From Sphingomonadaceae bacterium PASS1 (GTDB lineage Bacteria; Pseudomonadota; Alphaproteobacteria; Sphingomonadales; Sphingomonadaceae): DNA of 64,000 nucleotides. Below are positions 17,613 to 25,132 of this stretch, one piece after another. Within the stretch, counting starts at the first letter, position 1. Each line of letters starts with the position of its first letter. The position numbers were made by a program, and so were the translations under genes. The stretch spans positions 1 to 64,000 of the forward strand of contig NKIR01000006.1 in NCBI GenBank assembly GCA_002255985.1, read 5' to 3'. The notes beneath the pieces were generated by a model. It did no database searches, was not told the DNA's origin, and saw only the letters and a program-made list of their open reading frames with translations.

Positions 17613-19185
17613 TATGCCGCTCACGCTTAGCAAGAAGTGGGATGGGTTCACCCCTACTGGCATTAACTATCTCTTTGTTTTTGCTGAGGCCCAACGGAGG
17701 GGCTGGGTAAACCCAGCCAAGAACTATACCGCCGCGCAATCTACCCAAGTTGACAAGGAGGGCTGGGCTAAGCCCCAGCCCTTACCAAACACCCTGCGCA
17801 AGGTAAAAGCCCTTGACGTCAATTGTCTGCCATCCACCATTAGGGCTGCGGTCAGTGACATTGCAGAACGTCTTTCGTGCCCTGTGGATTATGTTGCAAC
17901 GTCACTGCTCGTTGGTGCTGGAGCCATTGTGGGTAACCGTGTTGGCATCCTACCGAAGCAGCACGACGATACATGGAAGGCTTACCCCGCTCTCTGGGGC
18001 GGTATTGTCGGACCCCCGGGGTCAATGAAGACCCCCGTGCAGCAAGAGACGATGAAGACGCTCTACCATATCGAGGAACAGGAAAGCATTGCCTATGCCA
18101 GTGCAGTCGCAACCTACCAAGCGGCCAAGAAGCAGTATGAGAAAGACATTGTCGCTTACAAGGCGGGAAAGCTCACGGCTATCCCCGCCGAGCCTGTAGA
18201 GCCACAGAAACCACGTCTGATTGTCAACGATACTACGTATCAGGCGCTGGGCGAGATACTGGCTGCAAACCCAAAGGGTGTGCTTGTACATGGTGACGAA
18301 CTATCAGGCTTGCTGCACAGCCTCGATACGTCAGGACAGGAAGCAGCGCGGGGCTTTTACCTGTCGGCTTGGGGCGGCTCTGGCAATTATACTTTTGACC
18401 GGATCGGGCGCGGCAGCATCAGGCTTAAGCACTATGCCATGTCAGTCTTTGGTGGCTTCCAGCCTGACAAAATCAAGCACTATGTCCAGATGGCGCAAAG
18501 CGGTAGCTCTCAGAATGACGGTTTATTGCAGCGCTTTCAGCTTCTCGTTTGGCCAGACATAGGCGAAAAATACAATTTGGTAGACCGGTCGCCAGATCAA
18601 GCGGCCCTTGGTGCGATGAATAGCGCGATGCTTAACCTCCGGAGCGCCGGAAAAAGTGGCCAACTCAACAAGCATGGGTCATATCTGCTGCATTTTGATG
18701 CCCAAGCGCAGGTGGGCTTTAACGCATGGTATGTCATCAACGAGGAGTTGTTGCGCAGTAAGGACATTGCCCCTGCCGAGCAGGGGCACTTCTCGAAGTA
18801 CCGGAGTTTGGTACCCAGCTTGGCGTTGCTCTTCCATCTGCTTGAAGGGCATGATGATGCGGTCTGCCACGATTGTTTGACCGGCGCGTTGAAGTTCGCT
18901 GTCTACCTTAAATCCCATGCACAGCGTGTTTATGGGGCAGTCCATAGTTTAGACGGAACAGGCGCGCAGGCGCTTGTGGGTAAGTTGTTGAAGGGTGAAT
19001 TGTTATCAGGCTTCACCCTGCGCTCGGTTTACATGAAGGGTTGGCGGGACCTGTCCGATCAGAAAAAGGCCCAGCAGGCAATCGAACAGCTTCTCGAACT
19101 AGGTTGGCTAAAGGAGAGGGCGGTTGAAACTGGCGGGAGAGGGAAGATCGAATATGACATCAATCCTTACATTACCAAGCAGTAG
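17605..19185 (+). CDS. DUF3987 helicase/primase-associated protein
   Basis: A 526-residue DUF3987 protein, a family found fused to or beside PrimPol primases in plasmids and satellites. It begins with the PriCT-2 remnant SKKWDGFTPTG, then the P-loop-like GPPGSMKTP (about 147-155 from this start), and VLVHGDELSGLL, probably the Walker B region. The track start at 17548 is an out-of-frame extension into PrimPol; the ATG at 17605 overlaps the PrimPol stop. It would act as the element's replicative helicase-like factor. The C-terminus contains a winged-helix-like stretch. Confidence 0.8.
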   Translation: MTNMPLTLSKKWDGFTPTGINYLFVFAEAQRRGWVNPAKNYTAAQSTQVDKEGWAKPQPLPNTLRKVKALDVNCLPSTIRAAVSDIAERLSCPVDYVATSLLVGAGAIVGNRVGILPKQHDDTWKAYPALWGGIVGPPGSMKTPVQQETMKTLYHIEEQESIAYASAVATYQAAKKQYEKDIVAYKAGKLTAIPAEPVEPQKPRLIVNDTTYQALGEILAANPKGVLVHGDELSGLLHSLDTSGQEAARGFYLSAWGGSGNYTFDRIGRGSIRLKHYAMSVFGGFQPDKIKHYVQMAQSGSSQNDGLLQRFQLLVWPDIGEKYNLVDRSPDQAALGAMNSAMLNLRSAGKSGQLNKHGSYLLHFDAQAQVGFNAWYVINEELLRSKDIAPAEQGHFSKYRSLVPSLALLFHLLEGHDDAVCHDCLTGALKFAVYLKSHAQRVYGAVHSLDGTGAQALVGKLLKGELLSGFTLRSVYMKGWRDLSDQKKAQQAIEQLLELGWLKERAVETGGRGKIEYDINPYITKQ

Positions 19186-19196
19186 TGGTGTCCGAC

Positions 19197-19300
19197 CTTT
19201 TGTATGTTTTGTAGGTACCCCCCTAATACATTTTTCCTATTTCTTAATTCAAAAACACTGCGTGGATGGGGTGGGGGGTAACCGACAAAATATACAAAAG
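19197..19300. repeat. Large imperfect inverted repeat after the primase (possible replication origin)
   Basis: Arm 1 (19197-19223) and arm 2 (19273-19300) are inverted copies with few mismatches: CTTTTGTAT and GGTACCCCCC on one side pair with GGGGGGTAACC and ATACAAAAG on the other. The 49-base spacer is AT-rich. The position, 12 bases after the DUF3987 gene, suggests a cis-acting replication origin or a strong terminator. No T-run follows directly. Confidence 0.7.
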
Positions 19301-19383
19301 GGTCCCATCCATAGGCTAACGAACTATTTCAGCCAGCACCCGTCCAGCAAGCGTCTCAGCCTATGTGATGCAAGGAATTTGCC

Positions 19384-19689
19384 ATGCTACCAAACGTAGC
19401 CAATGGGTCTGCACGGAGATGTGTTGCTGTTGCCCGCTCGACCGGTGAGCAATGTAAGAAATTAGCGGTTGGCCCGTCGTGTCGCACGTGTAGGAGTCAC
19501 GGCAGCCACAAGAGGGTGCGGCGCGGAGATAGGCACTGGAATTTCAAAAATGCGGGCCAAACTGCCTCTGAACGGCAGGCACGCCATGAAATGTCAGTGT
19601 TCTTCCATGAGACAGAAAACCTTATGGCTAAGCTGGGGATGCTAGCACCGGGGGCAGCGCGCACCAGGGGAAGGAAGCCGAAGGTTTGA
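19384..19689 (+). CDS. Small Cys/His-rich mobile-element protein
   Basis: A 101-residue protein with the pattern RRCVAVARSTGEQCKKLAVG, then CRTCRSHGS and RRGDRHWNFKNAG. This matches a class of small proteins common in alphaproteobacterial prophages and islands, which read C-x(9)-C...C-x2-x-HG followed by a basic region (from memory, no family name). The spaced Cys and His could bind zinc. The function is unknown. It is the last plus-strand gene of the replication block and is followed by a convergent minus-strand module. Confidence 0.6.
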   Translation: MLPNVANGSARRCVAVARSTGEQCKKLAVGPSCRTCRSHGSHKRVRRGDRHWNFKNAGQTASERQARHEMSVFFHETENLMAKLGMLAPGAARTRGRKPKV

Positions 19690-19813
19690 ATGGCATCATG
19701 GCGCCTCTCCGCAGCTAACTATCAGATAGGTGAAAGCCTCATCCTAGCCAAGAAGTATGCTACTCTTACATGACAGAGAGCCGACACAACCTGCGCTGCT
19801 GTCGACTATGTTT

Positions 19814-20233
19814 TCAGCTGAACTTTTTCAATGAAAACTCGCAATCCGTCGCTCTAGGTTCTTCCAAATCGTACCCCTGCCGGAAACGCGTAACGCCTTC
19901 CAACATCGGCTTTTGGCCAGAATTCAGCAGCGCAACGCCATCTTTATGAATGCTAGACTTGAACAAGCCCTTCATTGTAAATTTGTATTTTGTTTCACTT
20001 AGGGCCTCAACAGAAATACTCCCATCGATGGCATCGTTATCGCCCACATAAATAACAGCCGGACAAATAGGCTCATCGGGGTTGTCAATTCTAAAATTGA
20101 TTGTGCATTTAGGGTGCCCGTAATCTTCGCAGATCCGTTCATTTTCTTCGCTTTTCCATTCATCTGAGGTCCAGCCCACCTCGGGAAGTTCGATTAGGAT
20201 CTCGCAATCCGCTTTAATAAATATATTTGGCAT
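19814..20233 (-). CDS. Hypothetical protein (module A, last gene)
   Basis: A 139-residue acidic protein, beta-rich by appearance (ELPEVGWTSDEWKSEENE, INFRIDNPDEPICPAVIYVG). I recognise no family. It is the most downstream gene of the minus-strand set that includes the DUF2779 nuclease, separated from the GIY-YIG gene by 110 bases, so it may have its own promoter. Low GC compared with core genes supports horizontal origin. Confidence 0.55.
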   Translation of the reverse strand: MPNIFIKADCEILIELPEVGWTSDEWKSEENERICEDYGHPKCTINFRIDNPDEPICPAVIYVGDNDAIDGSISVEALSETKYKFTMKGLFKSSIHKDGVALLNSGQKPMLEGVTRFRQGYDLEEPRATDCEFSLKKFS

Positions 20234-20343
20234 TAATACTCTCCCAACGATTTCAATAAACTGGTAATTTCGGAAAATTAAATGTCATTTATCATATAGC
20301 ATCAACAACATAGACAATACCTAATTCTGTCTAGCGTGGAATT

Positions 20344-20796
20344 TCATCTACCAAATTCCAACGGATGATCAGCCTTCAATAAATCAATCAACTTTTTTTC
20401 GAGATCATGTGGATCAAAGCTGGCTATTTTTACATCAATACCAAGGCTTGGCATCACGGCTGAAGAGAGCTCTACCTGCAATGCCAAAACGGACAAACCT
20501 GGAAGAGCAAGTCTCTCAATAGCCTTTCTTTGCTTCTGCGATGACTTGTCTCCTTTGACTTCAGGGCTAGCTAAATTCTCTCTATCAAAAAAGCGATAGT
20601 TAGTGAGGCGTCGGCGGAGCGACGCACTCGATTTTCCTATTTTTTGTATGCGCTTTTCATGGTGCATCACATACACACCAGGAGCCTCATCGTTGAGCTT
20701 ATCCAGGTTTTTTATCTGTAACCCTCTACCACTTTCCCAAGCGGCAAAGCCTAAATCGATAAATCCAGAAGCAATTAATTTCTCAAAAATATCCAT
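20344..20796 (-). CDS. GIY-YIG-like nuclease-fold protein
   Basis: A 150-residue protein whose centre (APGVYVMHHEKRIQKIGKS, about 38-56) reads like the GIY-YIG core, with GVY and KIG in place of GIY and YIG. Arg61-Arg63 (SLRRRL) sits where the family's catalytic arginine is expected, and Asn66 follows. A glutamate metal ligand is not obvious. It could cut DNA or bind it as an inactive relative. It lies 33 bases downstream of the 82-residue gene in module A, so cotranscription is likely. Confidence 0.6.
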   Translation of the reverse strand: MDIFEKLIASGFIDLGFAAWESGRGLQIKNLDKLNDEAPGVYVMHHEKRIQKIGKSSASLRRRLTNYRFFDRENLASPEVKGDKSSQKQRKAIERLALPGLSVLALQVELSSAVMPSLGIDVKIASFDPHDLEKKLIDLLKADHPLEFGR

Positions 20797-20829
20797 ACAA
20801 AATAACGCTCTCCTGCCATCCTGATTTCA

Positions 20830-21078
20830 TCATAACGCCGAGCCATGGCCTCCGCTCAGGCTTGAAAACCGATAGCCTATTTTTCGGTTTGGACGCGAGT
20901 TCTGATGCGGGCCAATGAGAACCCAGATATTATCGCCGTCTATTTCGAGACCAAAGACCCGAACCGATTTAGGGTTGAGATTTGTGCAACTGATATAGCG
21001 AGTAGTGTTTTCCCCCGGTCGAACAACCTCCAAGCGATTGTGGGTCTCATCGTAAATTGCATGCCCCATAGACGCCAT
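20830..21078 (-). CDS. Small hypothetical protein coupled to the DUF2779 nuclease
   Basis: An 82-residue soluble, beta-rich protein (YISCTNLNPKSVRVFGLEID, then WVLIGPHQNSRPNRKIGYRF). No family is recognised. Its ATG overlaps the stop of the DUF2779 gene in a TAATG arrangement, which implies translational coupling and a functional link to that nuclease, for instance as a partner or inhibitor. The GIY-YIG-like gene follows after 33 bases. Confidence 0.6.
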   Translation of the reverse strand: MASMGHAIYDETHNRLEVVRPGENTTRYISCTNLNPKSVRVFGLEIDGDNIWVLIGPHQNSRPNRKIGYRFSSLSGGHGSAL

Positions 21079-23045
21079 TACGCAATACCATCAGCAAATG
21101 GTTTTTTACCCGATTCCGCTTTCCAAGCCTCGACTATCATCGCCATCGCAAGCGTGTCTAACTCACAATAGCGAAGCAGCTTATCCTTGATGGATTTTTG
21201 GGTTTCGGCGGGTAGCGCCTCGAATTGTAATCGGCCATATGCCATCGATGCTTCACCGCCACCGGCGATTTCAAGATCGTCACTATCTATTGCAGCAGCA
21301 GATTGGTCAGTTACCTCACTATCTTTGAGCGCGTCATACGGGTCTTGCACGAAACCCTGCGCGTCCTCTTTCCACCAAGTCATATTGCGGAAATTCGAAC
21401 TAGGGATACCATCGTCTGCACCGTAGATTGGTTTAGAATAACGCTCCCGAAGAAACGCCGAACTCTCGAGAACTGCTGGAAGCACTTTCTTTATCGAATT
21501 GCTGCCGTTGGTCGATGGATGAAAATATCCCTTCTGTGCGATGATTTTAAGATCAACCATCGCCCGATCGCCCTCTTTTGTGAGCGTTTCAAGGAAGGCA
21601 ATTAGTTCAGTCTTATCTTCCGGTGCATCACTCCGAGTGTTGAGTTGTGTAATGATGTGGGAGAGTATGGTATTCTCGTGGCTCGACCACATGAAAACCG
21701 ACCCGTTATTTTCAGAAAGTGCCGCCTGCAAGGCGCGCGCAAATTCGTAGTTCGGAAACTGCCCAGCTTCTGCAAGAAGAAACTGATTGGCATGCTTCAA
21801 TGAGCCATCCTTCTCCAACGTGTGATGGGAAAACTGAAAAGCGACGCTCTCATATGGGTTCATGCCGATATGAAATGGCAGAGCTGAAGTAGACGTTTCA
21901 AAATCGATGAAATGTAACGGAAAGCGCCAACGATCCATCTCTTTTGTCATGTACTCATGATCAATGAAAAACCCCGCAGATTTAAGCTCTTCGGAGACAT
22001 CATTGGTCGACCATTGCACTTGCATCCATTGCCGCTCGGAATTGCTTAAACCGTCATCGCTTGCGGCATATTTCAAGTCTTCCTGCGTAACCTCAGAAAG
22101 TCGCCTGATGCCAGCGCCCATGAGCTTTTGCTTGCCGCGATAGTTCCATAAATCCAGCAAGGTTGGCGCAGTAAAATCATCGTCCGACCAGTTATTTGCT
22201 TCCTTCCAACATTCGTGAAAGCCACTTCTCAGTTTGTCATTTGGCGCAGCTTTGAATTCACAACTCGCGCATTGGGCGCCTATTGGTGCAGGAATTGCAA
22301 TATCTTCAGCATAAGCCTTCGCCCAAACAGCCGCCAATTCCTCCATACTGCCCGTGGCATGTGGAAAATTTAACCCGTGTTCGTGGACCAAATCAATATA
22401 GTGATCGACATTAAACTCGTGGAGCAGTGATTGGTCGAAAGTCAGGTCTTTGGTCGCAGGGTCTGTGATCACTTCACTTTCCGCACCTATTTGCTTAACC
22501 TTAAACAGCTGGTTCATCTTATCGATGACGGCAGTTTGGGTTTTATCCGGCATCAAAAGATAGCTTGTGATGGGGCATTCTGGATAAGCTAACCCTACAA
22601 TATATTTTTGGAACGCGATGTCCTCAATATATGGCTTGAACGCTGATTTTAGACCTCCACGCCCTTCTATCTGATGATCATCGGATTTGATGGACTTTGC
22701 CTTCACCTCAACCAACTTGATTGAGTTTCCAGCTTTTATGAGAACATCTACCCTTACTAAATAGGCACCATAAGCAATTGCGGGCTCAAAGAGTGTGACG
22801 CTCTCTCGCTTCAATAGTTCAGCTGTTTCTGCCAGCGCGTCCGCGTTACCTTTGGAGTAAACCTCAATGCCGTCTGGGTAGAGGCATTTGGCCAATTCAC
22901 CGACTTGGAAGCCGCCGTCCGCTAATGCTTTGAGGAAAGTGTCCTCTTGCTTATTGTCACGATATACATTCTTCTTGCCCGCGTAATAAAGCTTACGGGG
23001 GCATTCAACCGCCATTTTAAAGCGTGATTTAGTGAGGTATCTCAA
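21078..23045 (-). CDS. DUF2779 protein: Cas4-like nuclease fused to a DEDD exonuclease
   Basis: A 655-residue two-nuclease protein. The N-terminal half has the PD-(D/E)XK pattern (VRVDVLI near residue 100, then LVEVKAK, Glu113-x-Lys115) and four cysteines C15, C259, C262 and C279 in the C...CxxC...C spacing of Cas4/AddB iron-sulfur nucleases. The C-terminal half is a DnaQ-like RNase H fold: HFIDFET (D381-x-E383), an Asp in MVDLKII (about 498) and YCELD (Y626-x3-D630). Related DUF2779 proteins are found in varied genomic islands; substrate is unknown. It lies 75 bases after the acidic gene and is coupled to the next one. Confidence 0.85.
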   Translation of the reverse strand: MRYLTKSRFKMAVECPRKLYYAGKKNVYRDNKQEDTFLKALADGGFQVGELAKCLYPDGIEVYSKGNADALAETAELLKRESVTLFEPAIAYGAYLVRVDVLIKAGNSIKLVEVKAKSIKSDDHQIEGRGGLKSAFKPYIEDIAFQKYIVGLAYPECPITSYLLMPDKTQTAVIDKMNQLFKVKQIGAESEVITDPATKDLTFDQSLLHEFNVDHYIDLVHEHGLNFPHATGSMEELAAVWAKAYAEDIAIPAPIGAQCASCEFKAAPNDKLRSGFHECWKEANNWSDDDFTAPTLLDLWNYRGKQKLMGAGIRRLSEVTQEDLKYAASDDGLSNSERQWMQVQWSTNDVSEELKSAGFFIDHEYMTKEMDRWRFPLHFIDFETSTSALPFHIGMNPYESVAFQFSHHTLEKDGSLKHANQFLLAEAGQFPNYEFARALQAALSENNGSVFMWSSHENTILSHIITQLNTRSDAPEDKTELIAFLETLTKEGDRAMVDLKIIAQKGYFHPSTNGSNSIKKVLPAVLESSAFLRERYSKPIYGADDGIPSSNFRNMTWWKEDAQGFVQDPYDALKDSEVTDQSAAAIDSDDLEIAGGGEASMAYGRLQFEALPAETQKSIKDKLLRYCELDTLAMAMIVEAWKAESGKKPFADGIA

Positions 23046-23120
23046 ATCTATTACCTTACTGCTGGCGACCTCAAATGAGGCATCGATCAGCCATAAAATG
23101 TTATTTGCTGTCAGAGGATC

Positions 23121-24038
23121 TTATTGTGGAGCAATCGTGCGTTTTGCTGCTTCCCTAATTGCGGAGGTTTCCCCACCACCGCGGTCAATCAAAACCAAGT
23201 TAAATGCGCCCATTGGCATCTCGAATGTTTTTGCGTCATCGCCTTCACCAATGGTGCCGACTAAGACCCTATCGCTGACGATACGAAGAAAATCACCGAT
23301 AAGGCCCTCTTCTATATGCTGCACCCCATCTAAAATCGCAGTACGCCCTTCTTCGGCTTCCATTAGCGGCGCAATATAATCCATGTAGCTGGCACCTGCT
23401 TCAATTTGGATAAGTAGAGCGCCATCATCCTTGAGTTTCCAGATTAGGCTATCAACTAGCTCGGTATCCTCAGAGATAAAGATTGCTAGTCCAATTGCGC
23501 CAGCCAGTTGCTCCTTAACCGATTGAACAATGTCGCAGGCAGTGCCCGTATTTGGTGAATTTAGAATACTCGTTACCTCAAGATAGGATTCATACTCCTC
23601 GCTCTCAGAATTGATTAAGCCTATCTCACCAGCGCACTCGATCCGGCCAGAATATCTCCATGTGTCTCCTTCACCTTCAGTCCATTCAAGGAAATCCGCC
23701 AATGAGATCCGGATGTCGAAAAACATCTCAACTTCGACACTAACGATTGCGACAGCCTCATTGTCTTCGCTTGGCCCCACCCTAGTTACAACAAATTCAG
23801 GTGAATGTTTCGAAAAATGAGGGACTACATCAAGAGTGCCGAAAATGCGTTCCACACCTTCTTTGTCATCCACATTGTCGATGTCAAAATCGAACTTGAA
23901 TACCGGATTTGAAATAAATTCATCACGATCACTCTCGGTTTCAAACTCGTACTCACCCTCGTCAACGCAATAGTTTGCCTTGATCCGTATCGTGCCGTCA
24001 GATTGAGCGCCTTCAGGCGTTGTTTCAGGCGAAGTCAT
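23121..24038 (-). CDS. Acidic hypothetical protein (module A, first gene)
   Basis: A 305-residue, strongly acidic protein of unknown family. The N-terminal half (about 10-140) looks beta-rich (RIKANYCVDEGEYEFETESD), and the C-terminal part (about 210-260) is more hydrophobic and helical (ASYMDYIAPLMEAEEG). No signal peptide or catalytic motif is visible. It is the first gene of module A, immediately upstream of the DUF2779 nuclease. High negative charge could mean a DNA mimic or a sensor/scaffold, which is speculation. Confidence 0.55.
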   Translation of the reverse strand: MTSPETTPEGAQSDGTIRIKANYCVDEGEYEFETESDRDEFISNPVFKFDFDIDNVDDKEGVERIFGTLDVVPHFSKHSPEFVVTRVGPSEDNEAVAIVSVEVEMFFDIRISLADFLEWTEGEGDTWRYSGRIECAGEIGLINSESEEYESYLEVTSILNSPNTGTACDIVQSVKEQLAGAIGLAIFISEDTELVDSLIWKLKDDGALLIQIEAGASYMDYIAPLMEAEEGRTAILDGVQHIEEGLIGDFLRIVSDRVLVGTIGEGDDAKTFEMPMGAFNLVLIDRGGGETSAIREAAKRTIAPQ

Positions 24039-24736
24039 AAATCATGCCTCTGTTTAATAACTATTATTTCATTACTTGATGGACGCGAAAAGAACGTTTC
24101 TTGGCCGCCAAGTCAATACTTGATTTAATTTAGAGTATGGGGATAATTTTAGGCTCGCTGGCATTGACCGGCTTCGTTCTAAATAGGATTTTTTGCCAGA
24201 CCTCGTTCCGTCCCGCCTGTCCTGGGGTATAAAAATTTGTGCGGGGACCAAACAGAATTGGCGGAGCGTTGACCTCATCAGTTCATGTGCTGATATGAGG
24301 TTATTGCGCATTGTTGTAAGACCCGCTCCATTGCGTGCTAGTTAACCCGAGTATGGGCAACATCTAGAGAAAGATCAGGGTGGTGAGGCCCACTATTGAA
24401 ACCCAGCTAACCGAACGAGCAAAAAATATTTAAGAACAACGGTGGGTCCCATAAAACAGAATAGGGGGGTGGCACCCCGGTGGGGTCTCGTTGGGTAGGT
24501 TTTTGAAGGGGGCGCTGCAAGTGCGGCACCCGGAGGTGCAAAGGATCAAACAAAAAACCATTGAACATAGAGGATTGCATCACCGCAAGTTTGCCGCATA
24601 ATATCAACCAACGGATGGGCCCAAACACTCACCTGTTTTAAGCTACAAACAGTCTCAAATTATCTGATGACGAACACAATCAGACCATATCTGGCGGTGA
24701 GTTGTATGAGTAGGCAAATCGGAGGTTAGTTTTAAA
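24039..24736. other. Intergenic region between module A and the 2H gene
   Basis: About 700 bases between divergent genes. It holds copy 1 of the ~100-base structured repeat (24414-24514) and otherwise AT-rich sequence. I see no convincing gene: the track ORFs here overlap the repeat on the minus strand and have no ribosome-binding site or coding character. Promoters for module A (minus) and the 2H gene (plus) must lie here. A GGAGG at 24720 serves the 2H gene. Confidence 0.5.
24414..24514. repeat. Structured repeat, copy 1
   Basis: About 100 bases matching 28393-28495; over the 71-base core from GGGTCCCAT to GAAGGGGG, 62 bases are identical. The core contains the palindrome GGGGTGGCACCCC and the overlapping hairpin ACCCCGGTGGGGT. 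The middle base of the palindrome differs between copies (G here, C in copy 2) without breaking the stem. Confidence 0.8.
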
Positions 24737-25102
24737 ATGCCCATTGCTGCATACAACCTCGACGCCTTAGATCTACAAAAGCTGCGAGCTCGTTTCCCGC
24801 CAAAATATACAGAGATCGTCCAACCGCACTGTACTGCGTACATAGGCAAGCAAGGTCCTACGGGTATGCCGATACATGCGAAGGGGAAAGTTTATGCGAG
24901 AGTTGACGATTTTGAAGGTGTTGAAGTGCTACTTCTATCAGTTGAAGAGCAGGAGCGGCGGCCTGACGGGAACTTATTTCATATAACTTGGTCGCTGACT
25001 GCGGATAGGAAACCCCGTGAAAGCAACTACATAATTAAGCACTGCCAGCACGAAGCACTTAGCGAGTGTATCGAGATATCTTTACTACTATCTGAAATCT
25101 GA
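24737..25102 (+). CDS. Predicted 2H phosphoesterase-like protein
   Basis: A 121-residue protein with two HxT motifs, H31-C-T33 (QPHCTAYIG) and H82-I-T84 (LFHITWSL), followed by KPRESN. This is the layout of 2H phosphoesterases (LigT, tRNA-ligase CPDase and RNA-ligase-linked forms), which cleave 2',3'-cyclic or other cyclic phosphodiester bonds. The spacing of 51 residues is short but feasible for a minimal domain. It stands alone on the plus strand between modules A and B and converges on the DGQHR gene. Phage 2H enzymes include the anti-CBASS protein Acb1, but nothing here proves such a role. Confidence 0.55.
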   Translation: MPIAAYNLDALDLQKLRARFPPKYTEIVQPHCTAYIGKQGPTGMPIHAKGKVYARVDDFEGVEVLLLSVEEQERRPDGNLFHITWSLTADRKPRESNYIIKHCQHEALSECIEISLLLSEI

Positions 25103-25132
25103 GCCTAGCACTTCAAATAAGGCAGGTCTTAC

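Noticed and set aside
21078-23045. CRISPR-Cas adaptation module based on the Cas4-like domain
   Set aside because: No CRISPR array, cas1 or cas2 anywhere in the window.
24407-24628. Minus-strand 73-residue ORF
   Set aside because: It overlaps the structured repeat and has no ribosome-binding site or coding character.
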